In this document: positions 1 through 8,729 of the stretch, piece by piece
Layout of the letters: each line of letters begins with the position of its first letter
Position numbering within the stretch: the first letter of the stretch is position 1
Assembly: GCF_042676605.1 (NCBI RefSeq)
Contig: NZ_JBHTHQ010000023.1
Location: 1-25,602 of the forward strand
Length of the DNA stretch: 25,602 bases
Reading direction: 5' to 3'
From: Alloscardovia venturai
GTDB taxonomy: Bacteria > Actinomycetota > Actinomycetes > Actinomycetales > Bifidobacteriaceae
Position numbers and translations under genes: made by a program
Notes under the pieces: model-generated
The model's database searches: none
Told to the model about the DNA's origin: nothing
What the model saw: the letters and a program-made list of their open reading frames with translations, nothing else

Positions 1-1
1 A

Positions 2-400
2 GTTACTACAGGAAATTCAATGACCCACTTTCTTTCACCTACGAGTGTAACGATTAAACGGGCAAATCAGGATATTCAACTTGATGGATTCACCGAAGCG
101 ATTAGTGGAGTGCAGCATACTGCCGAAAAATTTAAAGCATTCGGATGGAATACCCTTGAAATTATTGGACATAGCATTCCTGAAATCAGCGCTGCATTGG
201 ACATTACGTCCAATTGCCAGCTGGGCCCGACGGCAATCATCGCGAATACAGTTAAAGGTAAGGGAGTTTCTTTCATGGAGAATAATCCAAAATGGCATGG
301 TGCCTATCCGTCGGAAGAAGAATTTGCTCAAGCCTTTACAGAGTTTAACGAAAAAATTAATCATCTTTCTCAGTTAAGCGAGGAGATATCTCATGAGTAA
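2..400 (+). CDS. tkt: Transketolase, N-terminal (TPP-binding) subunit, 5' end missing
   Basis: The frame is open to the left edge of the window, so the gene begins upstream; the internal ATG at 20 is not its start. The visible ~132 residues are the end of a thiamine-diphosphate-binding transketolase domain. They contain the N..IQLDG segment, the FGW.TLEI.GH motif and the strongly conserved NTVKGKGVSFMEN..KWHG block that is typical of the N-terminal half of two-subunit transketolases. The partner C-terminal subunit follows, with its ATG at 393 overlapping this stop codon by 8 nt, so translation is probably coupled. Split transketolases transfer two-carbon ketol units between pentose- and hexose-phosphates. 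This pair is probably an accessory enzyme linked to pentose use rather than the full-length housekeeping transketolase (inference). Confidence 0.88.
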   Translation, partial: VTTGNSMTHFLSPTSVTIKRANQDIQLDGFTEAISGVQHTAEKFKAFGWNTLEIIGHSIPEISAALDITSNCQLGPTAIIANTVKGKGVSFMENNPKWHGAYPSEEEFAQAFTEFNEKINHLSQLSEEISHE

Positions 401-1347
401 GTTTTCCACGCGTGAAGCGTATGGTCACACTCTGTGTGAACTTGGGGGGAAATAATACGGACATCGTTGTTGCTGATGCTGATCTAACAACGTGTACTAT
501 GACATGCTACTTTGCAGAAAAATATCTAGAACGTTTCTTCAACGCTGGTATCGGAGAAGCAAACATGGTAGGTGTGGGGGCAGGATTGGCAACCACTGGA
601 AAAACGGTTTTCGTAAACTCGTTTGCGATGTTTAGTACTGGCAGAGCATACGATCAAGTTCGAAATTCTGTATGCTATCCGCATCTCAACGTGAAAATTG
701 TGGGAACGCACGCAGGACTCTCAGTCGGCGAAGACGGCGCAACACATCAGTGCATCGAAGATATTAGCTTAATGCGTACTATTCCAGGGATGACAGTTAT
801 TGTGCCCTGTGATGTTTACGAAGCTGCCGCGGCTACGCGAGCAATCTCTGACCATGAGGGGCCATGCTATCTAAGACTGGGGCGTTCGCCAGTGCCAGAT
901 GTTACCAGAGATATCAAGGATTACTCATTCAAGATTGGTAAAGCAGTCATCATGAATGATGGTACCGATTGCACCATTATCGCAACCGGACTCATGGTCG
1001 CGAAAGCGCTGGAGGCAGCACATCACCTCGCAGAGACACAAGGACTGAACATTAGAGTTCTTGACGTGCATACAATCAAGCCACTTGATAAGGAGGCGAT
1101 CTTTACAGCAGCACGAGAAACTGGTGCAATTATTACTGCCGAGGAACACAACATTATTGGTGGTTTAGGCTCTGCCATTAGTGAAGTGATAAGTGAAAAC
1201 ATGCCTAGCATACCAGTACTGAAAGTTGGAGTGAACGATGTCTTTGGACACTCAGGAAGTACAGAGGAATGTCTAGAACATTACGGACTCACTGCTGGGT
1301 ATATTGAAGAACTTGTTGCGAAAGCTGTGATGTTAAAGAATAAGTAA
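393..1347 (+). pseudogene. tkt: Transketolase, C-terminal subunit, frameshifted
   Basis: The natural start is ATG 393, reading MSKFSTREAYGHTLCELGG, but that frame stops at TAA 453. The rest of the protein (NNTDIVVADADL to the C-terminus at 1347) lies in the next forward frame. Removing one G from the G6 run at 444-449 joins the two frames exactly. The downstream part is a well-preserved pyrimidine-binding plus C-terminal transketolase domain. It shows the FAEKYLERFFNAGIGEANMVGVGAGLA block with the catalytic-type Glu, the THAGLSVGEDGATHQ motif and the VFGHSG...LE.YGLT tail. Alternatives are a GTG-initiated product from 412 with a scrambled N-terminus, a sequencing indel in the homopolymer, or slippage during expression. 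The high conservation after the shift argues for a recent lesion or a base-calling error. Confidence 0.82.
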
Positions 1348-1366
1348 CTGACGCAATAATTTCTAA

Positions 1367-1417
1367 TTCCGTAGAAGATCCCATGCTTTTCTCCTTAGCT
1401 TGAGACCTTCTACGGAA
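1367..1417 (+). terminator. Hairpin downstream of transketolase
   Basis: Arms 1367-1380 (TTCCGTAGAAGATC) and 1404-1417 (GACCTTCTACGGAA) pair over 14 positions with a single G-T wobble, around a 23-nt loop. No clear T-run follows on the plus strand, so this may be a weak terminator or a protein-binding site instead. Confidence 0.42.
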
Positions 1418-1546
1418 AATAGGCTTGGTTTATGATCCTATCGATGGGGCTGTTTAATGTGAGCTATTCGTGTTTGTCGGACTATGAAAATAATTGGTTA
1501 TTGCAATCTTTCTTCTGCTTGCGGTGGATAGTTTATTACGGGGTAT

Positions 1547-1561
1547 CAAGTGATCCACTTG
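1547..1561. promoter_or_regulatory. Inverted repeat upstream of lacI, candidate operator
   Basis: CAAGTG-ATC-CACTTG is a perfect 6-bp inverted repeat with a 3-bp centre, about 140 bp before the lacI start. Its position suits a regulatory site, but the binding protein is unknown and it lacks the central CG of typical LacI operators. Confidence 0.3.
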
Positions 1562-1703
1562 CGCACCCAGACTGTAATGATAGAAATGACGAATTAGGAT
1601 AGATAACTACAAGGTTCTGATCTTCTACCGCTCTTTCCGGTACACTTATTTCATAGAGTACGTAGCTGTGTTCGAAAGTTTACTATTTCAAGGATGAACG
1701 AGT

Positions 1704-2774
1704 ATGGTAGAAAAATGCCAAGGGAGTACAGCGAGATTGTGCTCGCATGTGCCGGGCAATTCCGCTCAAACCACCAAATCTACTCAAGCCAAAATTGCTG
1801 AGTTCGCAGGAGTCTCAGTCAGTACAGTCTCCTATGCTTTTTCGGGTAGACGTAAAATTGCTCCGAAAACGAGGCAGAAAGTTCTCGATGCTGCAGCACA
1901 GCTGGGTTATTCACTCCCATCTTCTGCATATGAGAATCGCGCTCGCAAGCATATTATTGCCGTTTCGGCGCCAATTCATTCGTACTCTAGTTTGAATGGT
2001 TATTCTGCATTCTTTTTTGAAACATTAAGTGGTATCCGTGCAAGTGGTTCTGATTTACTTCTCTTCGCAAGTGAGGCAGATGAGCTTGAGCGTATAGCGC
2101 GAAATGACCTTGCAGATGGAGTTATCCTACTGGATGTGAAACGAAATGATCCCCGTGCTTTCACTGCTGAGCACCTGTCTCTTCCGGTAGTGTCTATTGG
2201 CGTTCCGGTAAATGTAGAATGCAAGAAAGTTTTCTCCACAGATTTGGACTTCAAACGCGCAGCAGAGATAACAATCCAGCATGCTGCAGAAAGTGGATTG
2301 ATGAATATCCTCGTTCTCGGCGACCGTGAGCAGGCGTATAAGGATGGATCGAATTATCTCTTTCGTTTTAAGAAATATCTGGGTCGCTATGCTCTTGAGT
2401 TTGGAATTGCAGTGAACTTTGCATACTCACCGAAGAAGATCATGGATATTGCTGAAGTGCTTGAGGCTGAGTTGACAAAGTTTCCGGAAACGGATGCGCT
2501 CGTGATTAACTCTGCTGCGGAAGTAGTCCCTATCGCATTTAATTACCTTTCTCATCGAAAGGGTATGAAGCCACTTCCCATGCTCTCTGTGGGAAGTTAT
2601 GGAAATCTTCCTAACCAGGGCTGCATGATAGATGAAATCCCGTTTGAACCTCATCGCGCTGTGAGCTTAGCTATGCGGGCTATTAGCCGACAAATGAATG
2701 GCGATATAAGCATGTGCGGAAAGTCTGAAATGATTGAGCCGAGGTATCTCGACCGTGGAACGTTTAAAAAATAG
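1704..2774 (+). CDS. LacI-family transcriptional regulator
   Basis: This is a 356-aa DNA-binding repressor of the LacI/GalR type. After an unusual ~25-residue N-terminal extension comes the family helix-turn-helix at about residues 28-48 (TQAKIAEFAGVSVSTVSYAFSG), followed by the hinge region (PKTRQKVLDAAAQLGY). A periplasmic-binding-protein-like effector domain runs from about residue 80 to the end. AAGGA at 1689-1693 supports ATG 1704; the extension could also mean a later start is used. It sits directly upstream of a sugar-binding-protein gene in the same direction, so it most likely controls the transport and glycosidase genes at 2997-10154 in response to the imported sugar. The effector domain is divergent, and the ligand cannot be read from the sequence. 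Confidence 0.9.
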   Translation: MVEKCQGSTARLCSHVPGNSAQTTKSTQAKIAEFAGVSVSTVSYAFSGRRKIAPKTRQKVLDAAAQLGYSLPSSAYENRARKHIIAVSAPIHSYSSLNGYSAFFFETLSGIRASGSDLLLFASEADELERIARNDLADGVILLDVKRNDPRAFTAEHLSLPVVSIGVPVNVECKKVFSTDLDFKRAAEITIQHAAESGLMNILVLGDREQAYKDGSNYLFRFKKYLGRYALEFGIAVNFAYSPKKIMDIAEVLEAELTKFPETDALVINSAAEVVPIAFNYLSHRKGMKPLPMLSVGSYGNLPNQGCMIDEIPFEPHRAVSLAMRAISRQMNGDISMCGKSEMIEPRYLDRGTFKK

Positions 2775-2778
2775 AACT

Positions 2779-2824
2779 GCTCTGAGAAATTGTGTTCAAT
2801 TTCTCAGAGCGAATTGAACACAAT
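2779..2824 (+). promoter_or_regulatory. Two overlapping, mutually exclusive hairpins after lacI
   Basis: Hairpin A pairs 2779-2792 with 2797-2810: 14 bp, perfect, TGTT loop. Hairpin B pairs 2789-2801 with 2812-2824: 13 bp, perfect, 10-nt spacer. The segment 2789-2801 belongs to both, so only one can form at a time. There is no strong T-run after either hairpin. The element lies 5 nt after the lacI stop and about 170 nt before the binding-protein start. It may be a terminator/antiterminator pair or a compound operator. Confidence 0.6.
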
Positions 2825-2892
2825 CGGACATAGTATTCGAAATCGTCGAAAATTTTCATTCCTTTAAATAATGCAGCATACATTAGAAATGT

Positions 2893-2908
2893 AGCTTCGA
2901 AAGAAGCT
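2893..2908 (+). promoter_or_regulatory. Small GAAA-loop hairpin in the binding-protein leader
   Basis: AGCTTC-GAAA-GAAGCT is a perfect 6-bp stem closed by a GNRA-type tetraloop, about 90 nt before the binding-protein ATG. It may stabilise the leader RNA or be part of an operator; the role is not known. Confidence 0.35.
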
Positions 2909-2996
2909 CATTCCAATGCAAAGAAGCAAAAGGAAAGTGCTACTTGGCGTCGAGTGCTCGGCGTTATTGAGCATATTGATTCAAGAGGAGAATGAA

Positions 2997-4310
2997 ATGA
3001 AAGTCGGCAAAAAGGTTGTCACAGTAGCTCTTGCTGCTATTACTTCAGTTTCTATGCTCGGTCTTGCAGCTTGCGGTTCTAACGGATCTGTAAAGCAAGA
3101 TAAGCACCCAACCACTCTTAAGGTATGGCACTATGAGGAAGAAACCGGTGCTATGGGTACTGCATGGAAGAAGACAATTGCCATCTATGAGAAGAAGACC
3201 GGTATTAAAGTCAAGTTCGAAAAGAAGTCATTCGAGCAGATTCGTAAGAATGCTTCTCAGATTTTGAATTCTGATCAGGCTCCAGATGTTATGGAATATA
3301 ACAAGGGTAATGCTACTGCTGGTTTGCTTGCAAGCCAGGGGTTACTCACAAACCTAAACTCTTATGTCAAGAAGTACGGCTGGGATAAGATTCTCTCCGG
3401 CTCCATCGGTGCAACTGGTAAGTACAACGACAAGGGCGTTATGGGCTCCGGTGATTGGTATGGCATTACTAATTACGGTGAAGATGTCGTGATGTATTAC
3501 AACAAGGATATGTTCAAGCAGAACGGCATCGAGATTCCTAAGACTTATGATGATCTGCTTGCAGCTATGGATAAGTTCGTTGCTAAGGGCATTACGCCAC
3601 TGAGTGAAGGAGTCAAGGAATATCCATTGCAGCACTTGTGGTATCAGCTTGCACTCCTCAAGGCAAATGACGAATTCGTCAAGAACTACCAAATGTACAC
3701 TGGCGATGTAGATTGGACTAGTGGCGCTGCTGATTATGCTACCAAGACCATCAAGGATTGGGTGACAAAGGGCTACATTTCCAAGGATTCCACAGGTATT
3801 GATGCAGAAACTTCCGGTCAGGCATTCATGAACGGTAAGTTCCCAATGTACTTCTCCGGCACATGGTGGTTTGGTCGCTTCCAGACCGAGATCAAGGGCT
3901 TCCAGTGGGCTGAAACCAAGTTCCCAGGCTCCGGCAAGGTTCCTGGCTCCTCTGGCAATATTTGGGTTATCCCAGAGCGTTCCGCAAAAAAGGATGCAGC
4001 TGCTGAATTCATCAACATCACATTGAGCAAGGAAGTCCAGAATTTGCTCGGTAACTCTGGTGGCGTTCCTGTCAATGCTGATTCAAGTGCAATTACTGAT
4101 CCAAAGTCCCAACAGTTACTCGCAGAATTCAACGACATTTTGAAGAAAAACCAGCTCGCCTTCTATCCAGACTGGCCAGCTTCCACCTTCTACGATCAGC
4201 TCAATGCGGCTCTTCAGGACCTAGTCAATGGCACCGCAACCGTACAGCAGACTGAAAAGCAGCTGAAGGAATCTTACGACAAGGGCGTAAAGTCCGACGG
4301 CTACAAGTAA
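2997..4310 (+). CDS. Carbohydrate ABC transporter, solute-binding lipoprotein
   Basis: This is a 437-aa extracellular sugar-binding protein of the ABC family 1 type (MalE/UgpB-like). The start chosen is ATG 2997, preceded by GAGGAG at 2985-2990; it gives a clean lipoprotein signal peptide (MKVGKKVVTVALAAITSV) with lipobox LAAC and lipidated Cys26. An upstream in-frame ATG at 2916 would only add an implausible leader. Visible family features are LKVWHYEEETG near the mature N-terminus, EKKTGIKVKFE, PDVMEYNKG, and MNGKFPMYFSGTWW followed by SGNIWVIPERSAKKDAAAEFI. It is followed by two permease genes after a hairpin. No ATPase is encoded nearby, as is usual where a shared MsmK-type ATPase exists elsewhere. 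The substrate is inferred from the neighbouring glycosidases to be an alpha-xylosyl or gluco-oligosaccharide. Confidence 0.92.
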   Translation: MKVGKKVVTVALAAITSVSMLGLAACGSNGSVKQDKHPTTLKVWHYEEETGAMGTAWKKTIAIYEKKTGIKVKFEKKSFEQIRKNASQILNSDQAPDVMEYNKGNATAGLLASQGLLTNLNSYVKKYGWDKILSGSIGATGKYNDKGVMGSGDWYGITNYGEDVVMYYNKDMFKQNGIEIPKTYDDLLAAMDKFVAKGITPLSEGVKEYPLQHLWYQLALLKANDEFVKNYQMYTGDVDWTSGAADYATKTIKDWVTKGYISKDSTGIDAETSGQAFMNGKFPMYFSGTWWFGRFQTEIKGFQWAETKFPGSGKVPGSSGNIWVIPERSAKKDAAAEFINITLSKEVQNLLGNSGGVPVNADSSAITDPKSQQLLAEFNDILKKNQLAFYPDWPASTFYDQLNAALQDLVNGTATVQQTEKQLKESYDKGVKSDGYK

Positions 4311-4346
4311 AGAGTTTAGGATTTTTCTCCTCTAACCTCCATTCAC

Positions 4347-4386
4347 AGGTCTCGCAGCCACAGTTTGCACCGAGGCTACGAGACCT
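4347..4386 (+). terminator. Intra-operon terminator-like hairpin
   Basis: Arms 4347-4359 (AGGTCTCGCAGCC) and 4374-4386 (GGCTACGAGACCT) pair with one mismatch around a 14-nt loop, followed by a T-rich tail (CTTTTTCTT and more). It lies between the binding-protein and permease genes. Partial termination here would give more binding protein than permease, a common arrangement in ABC importers. Confidence 0.72.
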
Positions 4387-4431
4387 CTTTTTCTTAATTT
4401 TTCTGAAATTTCAATACAAAGTGAGACGAAG

Positions 4432-5391
4432 ATGTCAGCCAAGACAAAGACTGAATCACAGCAGGCTAAGCGCGCGAAGAACATGTCACGCATTCCCGGC
4501 AATAGTTCAAACCGTTTCTGGCTTTATTTGCTGCCAGGTGCACTCCTCTTGCTGTGGATTATTGTGGTTCCAACGGTGTGGAACGTTTATTTGAGCTTTA
4601 CCAAGTATCGCGGTATTAAGCCACCTGAGTTCATCGGCATGCAAAACTGGATTGACCTCATGCATGACTCCACTTTCTGGATTTCCTTTAGGAATTCCCT
4701 GTGGATGATTTTGGCTATGGTGGTCATCCCAATTCTCATTGGCTTGGTGCTGTCGTCCGCTATCTTCGACGTGGTTCAGAAGAAGTTTGGTCCAAAGGTT
4801 GCATCTACTATGCGTGCAATCTACTACCTTCCACAGCTTCTGCCTATTTCCGTGGCAGCTTTAGCAATGGGTTGGATCCTTCGCCCAACCGATGGCGCAT
4901 TAAACGCTCTTTTGAAGGCAATTGGTCTCGGTCAACTTCGTCACGATTGGCTCGGTAAGCCAGACACCGCACTGATTTTCCTCATGATCATCATGATTTG
5001 GATTCAACTCGGTTATCCGGTGGTTACCTTCATGTCTGGTCTGCAGCGCGTGGATCCAGAACTCTACGAAGCAGCATCTCTGGATGGGGCAAGCTGGTGG
5101 CAACGCTTCTTGAAGATTACGCTTCCATCCATTAAGCCAGAAATCTTCGTGGTTGCACTCACTTGCACAATTGCAGCACTTAAGGTCTTCGGTCCTGTAT
5201 ACATGCTGACTTCTGGCGGTCCAGGTACCAGCACAATCGTTCCTTCATACTATTCCTATTCGGAATTCTTCCAGTCACAGCAGGTCGGTTATGGTGCAGC
5301 AATTTCTACAGCACTTGCCATATTGATTGTGATCGTGGCTGTTGCTTTTACTGCAGTGCAGCAGAAGGCAGAAAAGGAAGATGAGGAGTAA
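4432..5391 (+). CDS. Carbohydrate ABC transporter permease (MalF/UgpA type)
   Basis: This 319-aa inner-membrane protein begins with a basic cytoplasmic tail and then about six transmembrane segments; the first is near residues 33-52 (LYLLPGALLLLWIIVVPTVW). The ATPase-contact EAA loop begins at about Glu213: EAASLDGASWWQRFLKITLP. This is the canonical EAA---G pattern of binding-protein-dependent permeases. It forms a heterodimer with the next gene product. Only a weak ribosome-binding site precedes ATG 4432. The stop is 5 nt before the next start, so the pair is cotranscribed. Confidence 0.92.
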   Translation: MSAKTKTESQQAKRAKNMSRIPGNSSNRFWLYLLPGALLLLWIIVVPTVWNVYLSFTKYRGIKPPEFIGMQNWIDLMHDSTFWISFRNSLWMILAMVVIPILIGLVLSSAIFDVVQKKFGPKVASTMRAIYYLPQLLPISVAALAMGWILRPTDGALNALLKAIGLGQLRHDWLGKPDTALIFLMIIMIWIQLGYPVVTFMSGLQRVDPELYEAASLDGASWWQRFLKITLPSIKPEIFVVALTCTIAALKVFGPVYMLTSGGPGTSTIVPSYYSYSEFFQSQQVGYGAAISTALAILIVIVAVAFTAVQQKAEKEDEE

Positions 5392-5396
5392 CTATC

Positions 5397-6308
5397 ATGG
5401 CAACAATTACTAACGCTGCACATAATAAAGCAAGCTACACAGCAGCACAACTTGCAGAATTTAAGAAGATTTCTAAGGCAAAAGTCAATCGCACTCCAGG
5501 TGACTGGATTATGCTCATCATTCTCGCCATTGGCGGATTGATTATGCTCTTCCCATTCATCGTCATCTTACTCAATGCTTTCAAGACCTCGAGTGATTAC
5601 GCAAACTTCGGTCCATTGAGCTGGCCAAAGCACTTCAGTATGACAGGCATTAACAACTTCTGGACTCGTTCTAACTATCCAGAAAAGGTCTGGAATTCCG
5701 TATGGATTTCCGGTTTAGTTGCTATTGCTGCAGTATTCATCTCCGTGTTGAATGCATTCGCTTTGGGCATTGGTCGCGTGAGGGGTCGCCGCTGGATCAT
5801 CTTGCTCATCATGCTTGCGAATATGATGCCTCAAGAAGCATTGCTTTACCCTCTGTACATGATGTTCAAACAGATTGGCTTGTACAACTCCCAGTGGGCT
5901 ATTGTGATTATCTTCGCCGTCATTCAAAGCGCATTCGGTACATACTTGCTCTCCTCGGTATATGGCACATTCCCTAAAGCAATTTTGGAAGCTGCGGCTC
6001 TTGATGGTGCAAGCCGCTGGAAAATATTGAAGGATATTGTATTCCCAATTTCCATGCCAACATTGAGTGTGCTACTTGTCTTCTTCTTTATTTGGACATG
6101 GAATGAGTATATGATTCCTATGGCATTTCTCATTGATAACTCTACCCAAACCGTTCCAATTGCAGTCAGTGCATTGAGCGGTGATAAGTTGATGGATGTG
6201 ACAACTACGGCTGGTGCTTCCTTGCTGAGTATCATTCCTACTTTTATCTTCTTCCTTATTTTCCAACGCACTCTCTCTAGGGGTATTACTACGGGAGCTG
6301 TGAAGTAA
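5397..6308 (+). CDS. Carbohydrate ABC transporter permease (MalG/UgpE type)
   Basis: This is the 303-aa partner permease, with about six membrane spans; the first is near residues 38-62 (WIMLIILAIGGLIMLFPFIVILL). The EAA loop starts at about Glu198 (EAAALDGASRWKILKDIVFP). Its ribosome-binding site (GAGGAG) overlaps the end of the preceding gene. Its TAA stop shares a base with the ATG of the GH31 gene (TAATG), which indicates translational coupling of import with hydrolysis. Confidence 0.92.
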   Translation: MATITNAAHNKASYTAAQLAEFKKISKAKVNRTPGDWIMLIILAIGGLIMLFPFIVILLNAFKTSSDYANFGPLSWPKHFSMTGINNFWTRSNYPEKVWNSVWISGLVAIAAVFISVLNAFALGIGRVRGRRWIILLIMLANMMPQEALLYPLYMMFKQIGLYNSQWAIVIIFAVIQSAFGTYLLSSVYGTFPKAILEAAALDGASRWKILKDIVFPISMPTLSVLLVFFFIWTWNEYMIPMAFLIDNSTQTVPIAVSALSGDKLMDVTTTAGASLLSIIPTFIFFLIFQRTLSRGITTGAVK

Positions 6309-8728
6309 TGAAATTCTCAAATGGTTACTGGCTTACGCGTCCGGGTGTAACTCCACTCTATGCGCGAGAGGTTTATGAACTTGCTGCGCATGCGGACACC
6401 GAGTCTTTGAACGTTTTGGCTACGGGCGCGCTAATTCACGACCGGGCTAATACATTGAATCTTGGAACTTTTGATGTAGATATCACGTCGCCGATTGAAG
6501 GTGTGCTACGTGTGACTGCTCGCCACTTTGATGGTTCGCATGTGACACCTGGATTCGACCTTGCCGCTGACATTGCTGAAGAAGCACTCGTGGCACAGGA
6601 TCCACATGCTCCAAGTCATCGTGACTATGTGACCACGCATGCTGAGGGTAGTGGCGATGGTGAAACCGGTGAAAAAGGTGCCACGGTAGAACTCGTGTCA
6701 GGTGCTATTACTGCACGCATGACAAAGACTGCTCCGTGGAATCTCGAATTCCTCGATTCTGACACTGGCAAAGTATTTACAAGCTCGGGGAATAAAGGCT
6801 TGGCTTACTACCAGCTCAGTGATAATGCTGCAGTTGCTTCTAACCCAGTAGGACAGTTTGGTGCGTCGCCTGACGGTCGTGCTTCACGAGAGTCTCACAC
6901 CTACACATCTTTCCAGTTCGCCCTTGGAGTGGGAGAGAAGATTTTTGGCTTTGGTGAGCAGTTTGGTACCTATGTAAAGAACGGTCAGACTATTGATATC
7001 TGGAATGAGGATGGTGGTACTGCATCTGAGCAAGCTTATAAGAACGTTCCGTTCTATATGAGCACAGCTGGCTACGGTGTACTGGTGAATAACCGCGGTC
7101 ACGTTTCCTTTGAGGTAGGCAGTGAGAGTACGGATCTCTTACAGTTCTCCGTTCCTGGTGAAGTTTTGGACTTTTATGTGATCTATGGTCCAAGTCCAAA
7201 GGATGTTCTTCGTCGTTATACGAAGTTGATTGGTCGTCCAGCAATGGTTCCAGCATGGAGTTTTGGTTTGTGGCTAACTACTTCGTTTACTACGAAGTAT
7301 GACGAGAAAACGATTAATTCCTTCGTGGATGGTATGGCTCAGCGTGATATTCCGCTCAGTGCATTTCACTACGACTGCTACTGGATGCGTGAATTTCACT
7401 GGACTGATTTTGTATGGGATGAGCGTTACTTTGGTGATATCGAGAGCACATTGAAACGCTTACATGAGGACAAAGGTCTTCATATTTGTGCATGGATCAA
7501 CCCGTACATCGGCCAACGTGGTGCACTTTTCAAAGAAGCTCGAGATAAGGGCTATCTGGTAAAGAAACCTAATGGCGATGTGTGGCAGACGGATTTGTGG
7601 CAGGCGGGTATGGGCTTGGTTGATTTCACGAATCCTGCGGCTACTGAGTGGTTCAAAGAGCAGGTGCGTGGTCTTCTTCGCCAGGGTGTGGACGCTATTA
7701 AGACAGACTTTGGTGAGCGTATTCCACTCGATGTGGTCTGGTATGACGGTTCTGACCCCGCAAGCATGCATAACTGGTACACCCAGCTGTACAACCAAGC
7801 AGTCTTCGAAACCATTGAAGAGGTATATGGTAAGGGTAAAGCAGTTTTGTATGCTCGTTCTGCAACTGCTGGTGGTCAGAAATTCCCGGTCCATTGGGGT
7901 GGTGACTGTGAATCTACCTTCAATGGTATGGCTCAGACCTTGCGTGCAGGATTGTCATTAACGAGTTCTGGATTTGGATATTGGAGTCATGATATTGGTG
8001 GCTTTGAAGGTCAGTCTTTAGACTCGGCTGTCTACAAAAGATGGCTTGCATTCGGACTGTTAGGGTCTCATTCGCGTTTACACGGGTCTACGATGTATCG
8101 TGTGCCGTGGCTTTTTGATGAGGCTGATGAGAAGAACGGTGTTACATTCCCAGAGAATGAAACTGCAGTAGGGGTGGCGCGTAAGTTCACCAAGCTCAAG
8201 CTTTCTTTGATGCCATATCTGTATGAAGTAGCTTTGCAGGCACACCGAGACGGTATCCCTGTCATGCGCTCCATGTTCCTTGAGTTCTCTGATGATCTCA
8301 CAGCTCGCACATTAGATACGCAGTATATGCTTGGACCTTCACTACTTGTGGCTCCGGTGTTTAACTATGAAGGAACAGTGGATTACTACCTTCCTGCTGG
8401 ATTATGGACGAATTTCTTTACGGGGGAAGCGGTATCCAGCGCACATGGCGTATGGCGACACGATACAGTCGGTTTTGATGAGATTCCGTTGTGGATTCGT
8501 GAGAATACCATTCTTCCTATCTGCGCTGGTGCAAACAAGCCAGACTATGACTACACCAGCGATGTGAAGTTACTCATATCCTTGTCTGCTGAGCCCGGTT
8601 CTATAGTATCTACTGTGATTGAAACGGAAGATGGTAAGCGAGTGGAATATAAGGCTGCTCGACGGGTTGGTGGCTCTCTCGAAGTGACTACTTCTGACGG
8701 TTCAGAGCCTGAATGGGAGGAAATCTAG
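6308..8728 (+). CDS. yicI: GH31 alpha-xylosidase / alpha-glucosidase (YicI type)
   Basis: This 806-aa protein lacks a signal peptide, so it is a cytoplasmic glycoside hydrolase. It has an N-terminal beta-sandwich (to about residue 310), a catalytic (beta/alpha)8 barrel and C-terminal beta domains. The barrel is strikingly YicI-like: GLWLTTSFTTKYDE, FHYDCYWMREFHW.DFVWD, CAWINPYIGQ, and KTDFGERIP with nucleophile Asp467. GGDCES carries acid/base Asp533, and SHDIGGFE and LLGSHSRLHGS follow. The 66-residue spacing between the two catalytic aspartates equals that of E. coli YicI (Asp416/Asp482, from memory). YicI releases alpha-xylose from isoprimeverose-like ends. Residues such as the FHYDCYW segment favour alpha-xylosidase over plain alpha-glucosidase, but only assay would decide. 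It overlaps the permease stop by one base and is followed by the GH1 gene. Confidence 0.9.
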   Translation: MKFSNGYWLTRPGVTPLYAREVYELAAHADTESLNVLATGALIHDRANTLNLGTFDVDITSPIEGVLRVTARHFDGSHVTPGFDLAADIAEEALVAQDPHAPSHRDYVTTHAEGSGDGETGEKGATVELVSGAITARMTKTAPWNLEFLDSDTGKVFTSSGNKGLAYYQLSDNAAVASNPVGQFGASPDGRASRESHTYTSFQFALGVGEKIFGFGEQFGTYVKNGQTIDIWNEDGGTASEQAYKNVPFYMSTAGYGVLVNNRGHVSFEVGSESTDLLQFSVPGEVLDFYVIYGPSPKDVLRRYTKLIGRPAMVPAWSFGLWLTTSFTTKYDEKTINSFVDGMAQRDIPLSAFHYDCYWMREFHWTDFVWDERYFGDIESTLKRLHEDKGLHICAWINPYIGQRGALFKEARDKGYLVKKPNGDVWQTDLWQAGMGLVDFTNPAATEWFKEQVRGLLRQGVDAIKTDFGERIPLDVVWYDGSDPASMHNWYTQLYNQAVFETIEEVYGKGKAVLYARSATAGGQKFPVHWGGDCESTFNGMAQTLRAGLSLTSSGFGYWSHDIGGFEGQSLDSAVYKRWLAFGLLGSHSRLHGSTMYRVPWLFDEADEKNGVTFPENETAVGVARKFTKLKLSLMPYLYEVALQAHRDGIPVMRSMFLEFSDDLTARTLDTQYMLGPSLLVAPVFNYEGTVDYYLPAGLWTNFFTGEAVSSAHGVWRHDTVGFDEIPLWIRENTILPICAGANKPDYDYTSDVKLLISLSAEPGSIVSTVIETEDGKRVEYKAARRVGGSLEVTTSDGSEPEWEEI

Positions 8729-8729
8729 T

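Larger units (their letters stand above)
1348..1703. other. Intergenic region between transketolase and lacI
   Basis: No convincing gene lies in these 356 bases. They hold a long imperfect hairpin close behind the transketolase gene (1367-1417) and a perfect 6-bp inverted repeat (1547-1561). The presumed lacI promoter and the ribosome-binding site AAGGA at 1689-1693 are also here. Confidence 0.6.

Noticed and set aside
1671..2902. TTCGAAA repeated at 1671, 2836 and 2896 as a possible operator for the LacI regulator
   Set aside because: The same 7-mer also occurs inside coding sequence (for example near 7806 in the GH31 gene), and the flanks of the three copies do not agree or form a common palindrome.
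2916..2996. Upstream extension of the binding-protein gene from ATG 2916
   Set aside because: It would place 27 unlikely residues before a textbook lipoprotein signal peptide, and ATG 2997 has its own strong ribosome-binding site.
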